49,331 nt of DNA from the NCBI GenBank assembly GCA_021800535.1, contig JAJYYV010000013.1, positions 1 through 49,331 of the forward strand, written 5' to 3'. Shown here one piece after another: positions 1-7,466 of this stretch. The translations under genes and the position numbers were made by a program. The notes beneath the pieces are model-generated. The model did no database searches and was not told the DNA's origin. It worked only from the letters and a program-made list of their open reading frames with translations. Numbering within the stretch: the stretch's first letter is position 1; each line of letters starts with the position of its first letter. This DNA is from a bacterium. GTDB taxonomy: Bacteria > Ratteibacteria > UBA8468 > B48-G9 > DTJG01.

Positions 1-2
1 AA

Positions 3-209
3 GATAATGCATGCGTAGAAAGATTTAATAGAACATTGCAGGAAGAGTTTTTACAGATGGGAAACTATATAGATGATGTGGATGTTTTTAATCCTCCTGT
101 TGCGTCATGGGAAAATCTATATGAAATGAAATTCGTTGAGACATCAAAAATCTATACAAAAATATTTTCTTTTTTCTCCTATAAAATTTTTAACTCAAAT
201 TTTAGATAA
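3..209 (+). pseudogene. IS481/IS3-like integrase-core transposase, C-terminal fragment
   Basis: An open frame runs in from the left edge and stops at 207-209. Its first 30 residues match the end of a DDE integrase core: NACVERFNRTLQEEF, where the E of VERFNR is the usual third acidic catalytic residue, followed by a short spacer and an FN motif. After that point the expected WYN..RPH..L ending is missing and is replaced by unrelated residues, so the gene looks truncated or rearranged rather than intact. The 5' part lies outside the window. No terminal inverted repeat is visible next to it. The family call (IS481 versus IS3) is uncertain; that it is a transposase remnant is fairly sure. Confidence 0.7.
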
Positions 210-245
210 AAAAGTGTTACCGATGTACTCAACTCGTACATAAAA

Positions 246-274
246 TTGACATAAAAATAAAAATGATGGATAAT
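246..274 (+). promoter_or_regulatory. Sigma70-type promoter of the LacI-family gene
   Basis: A perfect -35 box TTGACA (246-251) and a -10 box GATAAT (269-274) are separated by 17 bases. The start codon of the regulator gene follows about 40 bases later, with an AGAAGG ribosome-binding site just before it. Confidence 0.65.
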
Positions 275-314
275 ACAATCAACTAAAATAATACATATAA
301 AAGAAGGTAAAACA

Positions 315-1355
315 ATGCAAAATAGACTAACACTAAAGGAAATTGCAAAAAAATTATATTTGTCTCCTTCTACAATCTCGGCGATTATAAATAACAACCC
401 TTCATGTTTTGCCAGTAAAAAAACCAAACAAAAAGTTCTTGAATTCATTCAAAAAATAGGATACACACCCAATCTTATTGCAAGAAGTCTGAAAAAACAG
501 AAAACAAATACCATAGGCTTTGTGGCACCATTTCCAACTATAGATACATCCATTCTGGATATTGAAACAATTGATAAAATATTATGGGAAAAAGGTTATC
601 GTCTTTTAATTGGATATTCATATGGAGACAATGAAAAAGAAGAAACAAATCTAAAAGAACTTTACAGCCGGCAGGTGGATGGAATTATTATTATTCCTAC
701 AGGATTAAATGGAGAAAACAATTTCTTAAAAAGATTATTAAATGAATCTTTTCCTATTGTATCACTTACAAAAATAAAAGGCTTCAATATAGATGTTGTT
801 TCAACAGACTATAAAAAAGGTGGGTATATTGCCACAGAATATCTGATTAAAACAGGACATAAAAATATAGGTTTTTATGGAGGAGTAGTTAAATATTTTA
901 CTATCAGGGAAAGATTTATAGGTTATCAAAAAGCTTTAAAAAAATATGGATTAACATTTAATAAAAATATAATCAGTGTATCTATTAATCAGAACGATAG
1001 CAAAGAAAAAATACTTACAGATTGTATTAAATTTATAAGTGGAAAACATCAAAATATTGATAGTATATTTGCCAGTAATGACAGAATTGCGTCCTTGCTT
1101 ATTAAAGCAGCTAAAGAAAAAAACATAAAAATTCCTGAAGATATTTCTATTATTGGATTTGATGATAGTGAATTTATTGGATATTGCTCTCTTGGGCTTA
1201 CCACAATCAGACAACCCACTGAAAAAATAAGTACAATCGCCTTAAATCTTCTTCTGGATAAAATAGAAGGGAAACGAAAACAATCAAAAACTGTTCTTTT
1301 AAAACCGGAATTGATCATTCGGAATTCCATTAGTAGTAGAACCACCAAGGACTAA
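315..1355 (+). CDS. LacI/PurR-family transcriptional regulator
   Basis: A 346-residue protein of the usual LacI size. Residues 5-50 form the N-terminal helix-turn-helix (LTLKEIAKKLYLSPSTIS) with a hinge-like segment ending at YTPNLIARSLKK. From about residue 64 (TNTIGFVAPF) to the end is a periplasmic-binding-protein-like effector domain, including the conserved IPEDISIIGFDD and LTTIRQP segments typical of the family. It has its own promoter and Shine-Dalgarno site. The neighbouring purM and dnaK run toward it on the other strand, so it is transcribed alone. LacI regulators commonly bind CG-centred palindromes and respond to sugars; this window holds many sugar-catabolic genes, but no adjacent target operon. 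Effector unknown. Confidence 0.9.
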   Translation: MQNRLTLKEIAKKLYLSPSTISAIINNNPSCFASKKTKQKVLEFIQKIGYTPNLIARSLKKQKTNTIGFVAPFPTIDTSILDIETIDKILWEKGYRLLIGYSYGDNEKEETNLKELYSRQVDGIIIIPTGLNGENNFLKRLLNESFPIVSLTKIKGFNIDVVSTDYKKGGYIATEYLIKTGHKNIGFYGGVVKYFTIRERFIGYQKALKKYGLTFNKNIISVSINQNDSKEKILTDCIKFISGKHQNIDSIFASNDRIASLLIKAAKEKNIKIPEDISIIGFDDSEFIGYCSLGLTTIRQPTEKISTIALNLLLDKIEGKRKQSKTVLLKPELIIRNSISSRTTKD

Positions 1356-1361
1356 ATATTG

Positions 1362-1383
1362 AATTTGTATTATTTAACAAATT
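1362..1383. terminator. Weak A/T-rich hairpin between converging genes
   Basis: AATTTGT (1362-1368) and ACAAATT (1377-1383) form a 7-bp stem with an 8-base loop at the junction of the LacI gene and purM, which converge here. It is A/T-only apart from one pair and overlaps the purM stop, so it is only a possible bidirectional terminator. Confidence 0.25.
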
Positions 1384-2407
1384 TAACACATCTATAACCA
1401 GTAGTTATATTACCAATTACATATCCCTGAAAATTATTCTTTTTTAATATCCCCATAACTGCATCTTTATTTTTTTCTTCTGCAGCTAATATAAGACCTA
1501 CACCCATATTAAAAACATTAAACATCTCCGAATCTGAAATTTTACCTGCATTTTGAATAAGTTTAAAAATTCTTGAAATATGCCATGAATTTAATTTTAT
1601 ATTTGCTTGAAGCCCATCTGGCAACACTCTTTCAAAATTTCCAGGTATACCTCCTCCTGTTATATGGGCTGATGCATGAATAAAACCTTTTTTATTTAAC
1701 TCAACAATAAGCGGGGAATAAATATAGGTGGGTCTTAATAATTCTTCACCAAGAGATTTTCCAAGAAATTCATTGTAGTCAAAAAGATAACTCCTTTTTC
1801 TTTTTGTTGAAAGAAATATTTTATGAATAAGTGAAAATCCATTACTATGGATACCATTGGACTCCACCCCAATTAAAATATCCTTTTCTTTTACATTTTC
1901 AGGTTTAAGAATTTTATCTTTTTCAACAATGCCCACACAAAAACCTGCAAGGTCATAACCTTTTTCTTTGTAGATTGTACTCATTTGCGCTAACTCACCG
2001 CCAATAAGGGCACAATCAGCTATTTTACAACCTTTTATAATTCCATCTATTACTTTTTCCTCTCTATTAAAATCAATTCTTCCTACTGCAAGATAATCAA
2101 GAAAAAAAAGCGGCTTTGCTCCACATACAGCAACATCATTTACATTCATTGCCACAAGGTCTATCCCAACAGGTTCAAATTTTTCCATCTCATAAGCAAC
2201 TAATATTTTTGTTCCAACACCATCGCATGATGAAACAAGAATAGGCTCTTTTAAACTATTAAAGGGATATTTATATAACCCTCCAAAAAATCCTATATCT
2301 GTAATAACAGACTTATTAAATGTTATCCTGGCAGATTTGGTAATATATTTTATAAGACTGCCTGCTTTTTTTTCATTAACCCCTGCTTTTTTGTAAGTCA
2401 GTTTCAA
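1370..2407 (-). CDS. purM: Phosphoribosylformylglycinamidine cyclo-ligase (AIR synthetase)
   Basis: Catalyses ATP-dependent closure of FGAM to aminoimidazole ribotide in de novo purine synthesis, in the cytoplasm. The 345 residues match the family length. Visible motifs are SCDGVGTK (60-67) and DLVAMNVNDV (83-92) of the AIRS N-terminal domain, then GGELAQM and the HITGGGIPGN segment of the C-terminal domain. The start is TTG with a good AAAGGGA ribosome-binding site about 7 bases upstream; no nearby ATG would keep the conserved N-terminus. It lies 26 bp downstream of dnaK on the same strand, so the two may be co-transcribed. Another purine gene, purN, is 5 kb away on the plus strand. Identity is secure. 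Confidence 0.95.
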   Translation of the reverse strand: MKLTYKKAGVNEKKAGSLIKYITKSARITFNKSVITDIGFFGGLYKYPFNSLKEPILVSSCDGVGTKILVAYEMEKFEPVGIDLVAMNVNDVAVCGAKPLFFLDYLAVGRIDFNREEKVIDGIIKGCKIADCALIGGELAQMSTIYKEKGYDLAGFCVGIVEKDKILKPENVKEKDILIGVESNGIHSNGFSLIHKIFLSTKRKRSYLFDYNEFLGKSLGEELLRPTYIYSPLIVELNKKGFIHASAHITGGGIPGNFERVLPDGLQANIKLNSWHISRIFKLIQNAGKISDSEMFNVFNMGVGLILAAEEKNKDAVMGILKKNNFQGYVIGNITTGYRCVKFVK

Positions 2408-2433
2408 TAGAGTTCCCTTTATTAATAGTAGAT

Positions 2434-4338
2434 TTAGTTATTATTTTTTTTGTCTTCATCAACTTCTTTATATTCTGCATCCACTACTTTTTTATCTTTT
2501 TTTTCTTCAGAAGTTTTTTCTTCTGTTGGTTGTTCTCCTTGTGTTGATTGTCCACCCTGGGATTGTTGTTGCTGAGAGGTTTGTTTATATAAAATTTCAG
2601 CAAGTTTATGTGAACTTTGTTCCACTTCCTGCATAAGTCTCTTTATATTTTCTTCATCTTTACTTTCTATATATTTTCTTAATTCAGAAATCTTTTCCTG
2701 GATATTGTTTCTTTCATCCTGGGAAAGTTTATCTCCATGTTCTTTTAATGTTTTTTCTACACTATAAGCAATACTATCTGCCTGATTACAAAGTTCTGCA
2801 ATTTCTCTATCTTTTTTATCTTTTTCTGCATACATTTCTGATTCATTAACCATTTTATCTATTTGATCTTTTGAAAGTTTTGATGATGCTGTAATACTGA
2901 TAGATTGGGTTTTTCCTGTTCCAAGATCTTTTGCATGAACAGATAGAATTCCATTTGCATCAATATCAAATGTCACTTCAATCTGGGGAATTCCCCTTGG
3001 AGCAGGTGGAATTCCATCAAGATGAAATTTACCAAGGCTGACATTATCTTTTGCCATTGGTCTTTCCCCTTGTAAAATATGAATTTCTACAGATGTCTGA
3101 TTGTCAGCTGCTGTTGTAAAAATCTGGGTTTTCTTTGTAGGAACTGTAGTATTTCTTTCTATCATTTTTGTAGTTACATTTCCAAGAGTTTCTATCCCTA
3201 GAGAAAGAGGTGTAACATCAAGAAGAAGTATATCCTTATCTTTTAAATCACCTGCAAGAATTGCCCCTTGTATACCAGCCCCTATTGAAACACATTCCAT
3301 TGGGTCAACTCCTCTTTCTATTTTTATGCCAATATAATCTTCAAGAAATTTCTGAACAATAGGCATTCTTGTTGGACCCCCTACAAGTATAACCTTTGCA
3401 ATATCATTTTTTCTTAATTTTGAGTCTTCAATAGCTCTATCAATGGGACCTTTACATTTTTCTATGATAGGAGAAATAAGTTCTTCTAATTGAGATCTTC
3501 TTATTTTCATTGTAAGATGTTTTGGTCCTGTCTGGTCAGCTGTTATAAATGGAAGATTTATTTCAGTTTCAACTGTAGAAGAAAGTTCTATCTTAACTTT
3601 TTCTGCAGCCTCTCTGACTCTTTGAGTAGCCATTTTATCATTTTTTAGTTCAATTCCCGTATCTTTCTTAAATTCTGATTCAATATATTCAATCAGTACA
3701 TTATCCATATCTGTTCCACCTAATTGTGTATCTCCACTGGTAGAAAGAACTTTAAAAACTCCTCCACCCATCATTTCCATAATTGTGACATCAAGGGTTC
3801 CTGCACCAAAATCAAAAACAATAAATTTTAATTCCTGGTTTAGTTTATCAAGTCCATAAGCGAAAGCGGCTGCTGTAGGTTCATTAATAAGCCTGACAAC
3901 TTCAAGCCCTGCAATGGTACCTGCATCTTTTGTTGCCTGTCTTTGGTTATCATTAAAATATGCAGGAACAGTAATAACTGCTTTTTTTATGGGTTGTCCT
4001 AAAAATATTTCTGCATCTTTTTTTATTTTCTGAAGAATAAATGCTGAAATCTGCTGAGGAGTATATGTTTTACCAAATATATTATATTTGAAATCTGTTC
4101 CCATTTTTCTTTTGGCTGCTACAATTGTCCCTTCAGGGTTTATAGCTGCCTGTCTTCTTGCAGGTTCTCCAACAAGAAGTTGTCCATCTTTTGTGAAAGC
4201 CACATACGAAGGAAATGCTTTACCTCCCACAATGGTTGTACCTTCTGCACTGGGAATAATAACCGGTTTTCCTGCTTCCATTACCGCTGCTGAAGAATTG
4301 CTTGTTCCAAGGTCAATACCTATAATTTTTTCTGCCAT
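2434..4338 (-). CDS. dnaK: Hsp70 chaperone DnaK
   Basis: A 634-residue cytoplasmic ATP-dependent chaperone. The actin-like ATPase domain begins [14 protein letters not shown] and contains [17 protein letters not shown], the [13 protein letters not shown] segment and [10 protein letters not shown]. The substrate-binding domain begins near [13 protein letters not shown], and a helical lid follows. The tail is rich in Q/E/K and ends with the DnaK-typical [12 protein letters not shown]. Phosphate loop 2 reads [10 protein letters not shown], not the common DLGGGTFDV, and phosphate loop 1 reads GTSNS rather than GTTNS; both variants occur in divergent DnaK branches. AGGAGGA lies 7 bases before the ATG. 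No grpE or dnaJ is adjacent; purM follows downstream and tRNA-Val lies upstream on the same strand. Confidence 0.96.
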   Translation of the reverse strand: MAEKIIGIDLGTSNSSAAVMEAGKPVIIPSAEGTTIVGGKAFPSYVAFTKDGQLLVGEPARRQAAINPEGTIVAAKRKMGTDFKYNIFGKTYTPQQISAFILQKIKKDAEIFLGQPIKKAVITVPAYFNDNQRQATKDAGTIAGLEVVRLINEPTAAAFAYGLDKLNQELKFIVFDFGAGTLDVTIMEMMGGGVFKVLSTSGDTQLGGTDMDNVLIEYIESEFKKDTGIELKNDKMATQRVREAAEKVKIELSSTVETEINLPFITADQTGPKHLTMKIRRSQLEELISPIIEKCKGPIDRAIEDSKLRKNDIAKVILVGGPTRMPIVQKFLEDYIGIKIERGVDPMECVSIGAGIQGAILAGDLKDKDILLLDVTPLSLGIETLGNVTTKMIERNTTVPTKKTQIFTTAADNQTSVEIHILQGERPMAKDNVSLGKFHLDGIPPAPRGIPQIEVTFDIDANGILSVHAKDLGTGKTQSISITASSKLSKDQIDKMVNESEMYAEKDKKDREIAELCNQADSIAYSVEKTLKEHGDKLSQDERNNIQEKISELRKYIESKDEENIKRLMQEVEQSSHKLAEILYKQTSQQQQSQGGQSTQGEQPTEEKTSEEKKDKKVVDAEYKEVDEDKKNNN

Positions 4339-4456
4339 TTTTATTTCCTCCTATATTTATTAATTTATTAAAGAATTGTTGTATCATCTCACAATCCATT
4401 ACTTCGCTCTCTTCAAATCCTGCTTCTTTTCATAAAACTAAAGTAAGTAGCGATGC

Positions 4457-4516
4457 GCCTGCCTCACCGTCTCGGCAGGCCTGCAATACAATGCGACTTA
4501 TTCGTCGCATCAGCAG
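4457..4516. repeat. Two-hairpin repeat, copy A
   Basis: Hairpin II: stem GCCTGCC (4457-4463) with GGCAGGC (4474-4480) around a 10-base loop TCACCGTCTC. Hairpin I: stem ATGCGAC (4491-4497) with GTCGCAT (4504-4510) around loop TTATTC, extended by an outer stem CTGC (4481-4484) with GCAG (4513-4516). Copy B at 4704-4763 has the same layout, identical hairpin I core and nearly identical loops. Stem positions that differ between the copies mostly change in pairs. It lies between the intact tRNA-Val and dnaK. Confidence 0.8.
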
Positions 4517-4554
4517 GGATTTCAATCCTGCATTTTCTACGAAGATTGCTATAC

Positions 4555-4628
4555 TGGGCGATGCAGGATTTGAACCTGCCGCCTCTTCCTTGTAAGGGAA
4601 GCGCTCTTGCCAACTGAGCTAACCGCCC
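4555..4628 (-). tRNA. tRNA-Val(UAC), intact
   Basis: Read on the minus strand from 4628, acceptor GGGCGGT pairs with ATCGCCC at the 3' end, leaving discriminator A at 4555. The D arm is TAGCTCAGTTGGCAAGAGC. The anticodon stem CTTCC/GGAAG encloses loop CTTACAA, which gives anticodon TAC (valine). The T arm is GCAGG-TTCAAAT-CCTGC. CCA is not encoded. All four stems pair, so this copy should be functional. A second copy of its first 47 bases lies immediately upstream at 4764-4810 but is broken. Confidence 0.95.
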
Positions 4629-4673
4629 CAATTATTGTTGATATCTCAAATCCCGGATTTGAACCTGCTTCTT

Positions 4674-4696
4674 GCACAGAATTAAAAATTCTGTGC
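4674..4696. repeat. Perfect 10-bp hairpin at the end of the tRNA insert
   Basis: GCACAGAATT (4674-4683) and AATTCTGTGC (4687-4696) form a perfect 10-bp stem with a 3-base loop. It is the third hairpin of the 95-bp insert in the broken tRNA-Val. Copy A of the repeat has no equally good counterpart at this place. Confidence 0.8.
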
Positions 4697-4703
4697 TTCG
4701 GTC

Positions 4704-4763
4704 ATCCGCCTCACCATCTCGGCGGACGTGCTATACAATGCGACTTATTCGTCGCATTAGCAC
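4704..4763. repeat. Two-hairpin repeat, copy B, inside the broken tRNA-Val
   Basis: Hairpin II: TCCGCC (4705-4710) with GGCGGA (4721-4726), loop TCACCATCTC. Hairpin I: ATGCGAC (4738-4744) with GTCGCAT (4751-4757), loop TTATTC, plus outer stem GTGCTA (4728-4733) with TAGCAC (4758-4763). The outer stem begins exactly where the tRNA sequence is interrupted. Relative to copy A, pairs C-G to T-A (4705/4726), T-A to C-G (4707/4724) and C-G to G-C (4728/4763) are compensatory. Confidence 0.8.
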
Positions 4764-4825
4764 CCTCTTCCTTGTAAGGGAAGCGCTCTTGCCAACTGAG
4801 CTAACCGCCCTATGTCCCTATATAG

Positions 4826-4831
4826 ATTATA
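4826..4831 (-). promoter_or_regulatory. -10 box ahead of the tRNA-Val pair
   Basis: ATTATA on the plus strand reads TATAAT on the minus strand, 16 bases before the first tRNA base at 4810. No clear -35 box sits at the right distance; TTGTCA at 4860-4855 is 23 bases away. It could drive the two tRNA copies and possibly dnaK-purM. Confidence 0.4.
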
Positions 4832-4853
4832 TATTTTACTTTAAAAAAAAAAT

Positions 4854-4883
4854 TTGACAAATTTTTATCTTGATAAATAATAT
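4854..4883 (+). promoter_or_regulatory. Promoter of the corrinoid protein gene
   Basis: TTGACA (4854-4859) and TAATAT (4878-4883) with an 18-base spacer precede the AAGGAGAGAAG ribosome-binding site and ATG at 4934. The -35 region overlaps the region from which the divergent tRNA-Val genes are probably transcribed. Confidence 0.55.
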
Positions 4884-4933
4884 ATTAGTATTAAAATAAA
4901 AATTTAAAAATTATTAAAAAAAGGAGAGAAGAA

Positions 4934-5563
4934 ATGATATTAGATGATATTAAAGAATCAGTTATAAGAGGAGATGCAAAAAAAACAAAAGAATTGGTAG
5001 ACCAGGCAATTAAAGATAATGTGGATGTTGCTAAAATATTAAATGAAGGATTAATTGCCGGAATGAATATTGTAGGAATAAAATTTAAAGCCAATGAATT
5101 TTATGTACCTGAAGTTTTAATTGCAGCAAGAGCAATGAGCAGCGGTATGACTTTACTGCAGCCACTTATTGAAAAAGCAGGTATTAAATCTATTGGAAAA
5201 GTTGCAGTAGGAACAGTCAAAGGCGATTTACATGACATAGGGAAAAATCTTGTTGCCATGATGTGGAAAGGTGCAGGATTTGAAGTTATGGATCTTGGCA
5301 TTGATACATCAGAAGAAAAATTTGTAGAAGCGATAAAAAATGGGGCTCAAGCTGTTGGGTTCTCTGCTCTTCTCACCACAACAATGCCAGGAATGAAAAA
5401 TATTATTGAAAGGATAAAAAAAGAAGGACTCAGAGATAAAGTTAAAGTTATTATTGGCGGTGCTCCCATAACCCAGAGTTATGCAGATGAAATTGGTGCA
5501 GATGGATACGCTCCTGATGCTGGCTCAGCTGTAGATGAGTTAAAAAAATTACTTTCTGTATAA
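4934..5563 (+). CDS. Corrinoid (cobalamin-binding) protein of a methyltransferase system
   Basis: The 209-residue protein has the two-domain build of MtbC/MttC/MtgC-type corrinoid proteins. Residues 1-85 form a four-helix cap domain. The B12-binding Rossmann domain then begins KVAVGTVKGDLHDIGKN, with the D-x-H-x-x-G motif at 98-103 and His100 as the expected lower cobalt ligand. GFSALLTTTM and GGAPIT follow as in the family. Such proteins carry a methyl group between a substrate-specific methyltransferase and a second one that passes it on. Neither partner is adjacent. Two UroD-family proteins, the fold used by MtaA/MtbA-type partners, lie 28 kb away. Strong ribosome-binding site and own promoter. 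Substrate unknown. Confidence 0.88.
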   Translation: MILDDIKESVIRGDAKKTKELVDQAIKDNVDVAKILNEGLIAGMNIVGIKFKANEFYVPEVLIAARAMSSGMTLLQPLIEKAGIKSIGKVAVGTVKGDLHDIGKNLVAMMWKGAGFEVMDLGIDTSEEKFVEAIKNGAQAVGFSALLTTTMPGMKNIIERIKKEGLRDKVKVIIGGAPITQSYADEIGADGYAPDAGSAVDELKKLLSV

Positions 5564-5567
5564 AAAT

Positions 5568-6179
5568 TTGAAAATTATATATTTATATTATATTGGATTT
5601 TTGATTTTTGCTTATCTGTTTGGAAGTATTCCTTGGGGATACTGGCTGGCAAAAATTTTAAAAGGTATTGATATAAGAAATTTTGGAAGTGGAAATATAG
5701 GGGCTACTAATGTATATAGGGTATTAGGAACATGGCCGGGAGTATTTACATTTATCTTGGATGTTTCAAAAGGTATTATACCTATCTTAATTGTAAAAAA
5801 TTTTTCTTATATAAAATTTTCCCCATTATTCTTTGTTTTTATTGGAATTATTACGATTATCGGGCATAATTATTCTATTTTTTTAAAAGGAAAAGGCGGA
5901 AAAGGAGTTAGCTGTAGTTTTGGAGTAATACTTGCCCTTTTCCCAATGGCAGCTGTTAGTTCTTTTCTTTTATGGTCATTTATTTTTCTTACTTCTGGAT
6001 ATGTTTCACTTGGCTCTATAATAGCTGCTTTATTTCTTCCTGTTTTTATCTTTATTTTCAATAAAAATCTTGTGTATATTATAACAGGAATCATTATTTT
6101 TTTAATTATCCTTTTTTCGCATAGGGCAAATATTATAAGACTTTTCAAAGGTAAAGAAAACAAAATAAAACTATGGTAA
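5568..6179 (+). CDS. plsY: Glycerol-3-phosphate acyltransferase PlsY
   Basis: An integral inner-membrane enzyme that transfers an acyl group from acyl-phosphate to glycerol-3-phosphate, the first step of phospholipid synthesis. The 203 residues show the PlsY pattern: several membrane helices, the FGSIPWGY start segment, GSGNIGATNVYR, and the KGGKGV loop with HN upstream. The start is TTG only 4 bases after the preceding stop, with no clear ribosome-binding site, which suggests translational coupling. It overlaps gpsA by 7 bases. The pair supplies and uses glycerol-3-phosphate, a common arrangement. Confidence 0.93.
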   Translation: MKIIYLYYIGFLIFAYLFGSIPWGYWLAKILKGIDIRNFGSGNIGATNVYRVLGTWPGVFTFILDVSKGIIPILIVKNFSYIKFSPLFFVFIGIITIIGHNYSIFLKGKGGKGVSCSFGVILALFPMAAVSSFLLWSFIFLTSGYVSLGSIIAALFLPVFIFIFNKNLVYIITGIIIFLIILFSHRANIIRLFKGKENKIKLW

Positions 6180-7150
6180 AAATAGGAATTATTGGAGCTG
6201 GCGGCTGGGGAACATCTCTTTCTATAATTTTATCAGAAAAACACAAAGTATACCTATGGGAAAAATTTCCAGATTATGCAGAAATTCTTGTTAAAAAAAG
6301 AGAAAATACCTATTTTCTTCCAGGGTTTAAAATCCCTGAAGAAATAGAAATAACAAGCGATTTATCAGAAGTGTTATCTTTTGCTTCATACATTATTATT
6401 GCTGTTCCTTCCCAATATTTTAGAAGTGTCGTAAAAGAAATTAAAAATTATTATAAAAACCAACCTATTCTGATAGCCACAAAAGGTTTAGAAGAAACAG
6501 GCTTAAAAATGTCTGATGTTTTTAAAGAAATATTGCCGCATGCATGTGTTTCAATTCTTTCAGGACCTACAATTGGAAGAGAAGTTGCAGAAAAAAAACC
6601 AACTGCAGCAGTTGTCGCTTCTGATAATATAAATACAGCAAAAAAATTCCAAAAAATTTTAAGTTCAAAAACTTTCAGGATATATACCACCAATGATATT
6701 ACAGGTGTTGAATTAGCAGGTTTATCCAAAAATGTTATTGCAATAGGAGCCGGTATTGTAGAAGGATTAGGTTTGGGTATTAACACTAAATCCGCCTATT
6801 TAGCAAGAGGTATAGAAGAAATTAAAAGACTTGGAGCTGCTCTGGGGGGAAAAGAAAAAACTTTTTGGGGACTTGCAGGTTTAGGAGACCTTATTACTAC
6901 CTCATTTAGTCCTTATAGCCGCAATAGAAGTTATGGAGAAGCACTGGCAAAAAATAAATCTGAAGAATTTCTTAAAAACACTAAAATGGTTGTGGAAGGA
7001 ATAAGAGTTACAAAAATATTAAAACAACTTGGAGAAAAAAATAATATTGAACTTCCTATTATTTCTTCAATATATAGAATTATATATAAAAAAACAGACC
7101 CATGGAAAGAAATAAAAAAATTAATGACAAGAAAACTAAAAAATGAATAA
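6173..7150 (+). CDS. gpsA: Glycerol-3-phosphate dehydrogenase [NAD(P)+]
   Basis: Reduces dihydroxyacetone phosphate to sn-glycerol-3-phosphate for lipid synthesis. The 325 residues include the N-terminal dinucleotide site GIIGAGGWGTSL, the LSGPTIGREVA segment, the KNVIAIGAGI motif containing the catalytic lysine, and GLAGLGDLITTSFSPYSRNR with the substrate-binding residues. It overlaps plsY by 7 bases upstream and the MerR-type gene by 8 bases downstream, so these are one operon. Confidence 0.95.
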   Translation: MVKIGIIGAGGWGTSLSIILSEKHKVYLWEKFPDYAEILVKKRENTYFLPGFKIPEEIEITSDLSEVLSFASYIIIAVPSQYFRSVVKEIKNYYKNQPILIATKGLEETGLKMSDVFKEILPHACVSILSGPTIGREVAEKKPTAAVVASDNINTAKKFQKILSSKTFRIYTTNDITGVELAGLSKNVIAIGAGIVEGLGLGINTKSAYLARGIEEIKRLGAALGGKEKTFWGLAGLGDLITTSFSPYSRNRSYGEALAKNKSEEFLKNTKMVVEGIRVTKILKQLGEKNNIELPIISSIYRIIYKKTDPWKEIKKLMTRKLKNE

Positions 7151-7466
7151 AGATGAACAATTTTATAAAATACACCAGGTAAGTACAAAAACAAATGTTT
7201 CCCCCCATATTCTGAGATATTGGGAAAAAGAATTCCGGTTTTTAAAACCATTAAGAGACCAGCGGGGACAAAGAATATATTCAGAAAAAGATATTAAAAA
7301 TATAGAAAAAATTAAAGAAATACTATATAATGAAGGATATAAAATAAAAGGAGCAAAAAAAAAATTATTAAATAATAAAAAAGAGATAAAACAAACTCAG
7401 CCTTTAATAGGTTTTTTAAAAAAAATTCTAAAAGATATACATGAAATAGAAAAATGTTTACAATAG
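7143..7466 (+). CDS. Small MerR-family DNA-binding protein
   Basis: 107 residues. A MerR helix-turn-helix and wing occupy residues 8-75: FYKIHQVSTKTNVSPHILRYWEKEF, then LKPLRDQRGQRIYSEKDI. The remainder is lysine-rich with no effector domain and no conserved metal-binding cysteines. Short MerR-type proteins of this sort often follow lipid or cell-division genes in deltaproteobacteria-like genomes; the regulated gene is unknown. It overlaps gpsA (8 bases) and purN (13 bases). Confidence 0.85.
   Translation: MNKDEQFYKIHQVSTKTNVSPHILRYWEKEFRFLKPLRDQRGQRIYSEKDIKNIEKIKEILYNEGYKIKGAKKKLLNNKKEIKQTQPLIGFLKKILKDIHEIEKCLQ

Larger units (their letters stand above)
4664..4810 (-). pseudogene. Interrupted tRNA-Val(UAC) copy
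   Basis: From 4810 down to 4764 the sequence is identical over 47 bases to the intact tRNA-Val next door: acceptor 5' half, D arm, whole anticodon arm and the first three variable-loop bases. Then 95 bases of foreign structured sequence (4669-4763) intervene. After it comes GCAGGTTCAAATCC, matching the T arm 5' half and loop, but the T-stem 3' half and the ATCGCCC acceptor 3' half are missing. The molecule cannot close its acceptor stem, so it is a pseudogene unless the insert is removed and another 3' half is supplied, for which there is no evidence. A TATAAT -10 box lies 16 bases upstream of its 5' end. Confidence 0.8.

Noticed and set aside
4669-4763. Self-cleaving ribozyme or group I intron in the tRNA
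   Set aside because: I looked for hammerhead (CUGAUGA..GAAA), and for group I core elements; neither is present, and 95 bases is too short for a group I intron. The missing tRNA 3' half also argues against an intron.
4672-4857. 61-codon plus-strand frame over the broken tRNA-Val
   Set aside because: It consists of tRNA and hairpin repeat sequence read backwards; no protein features or ribosome-binding site.
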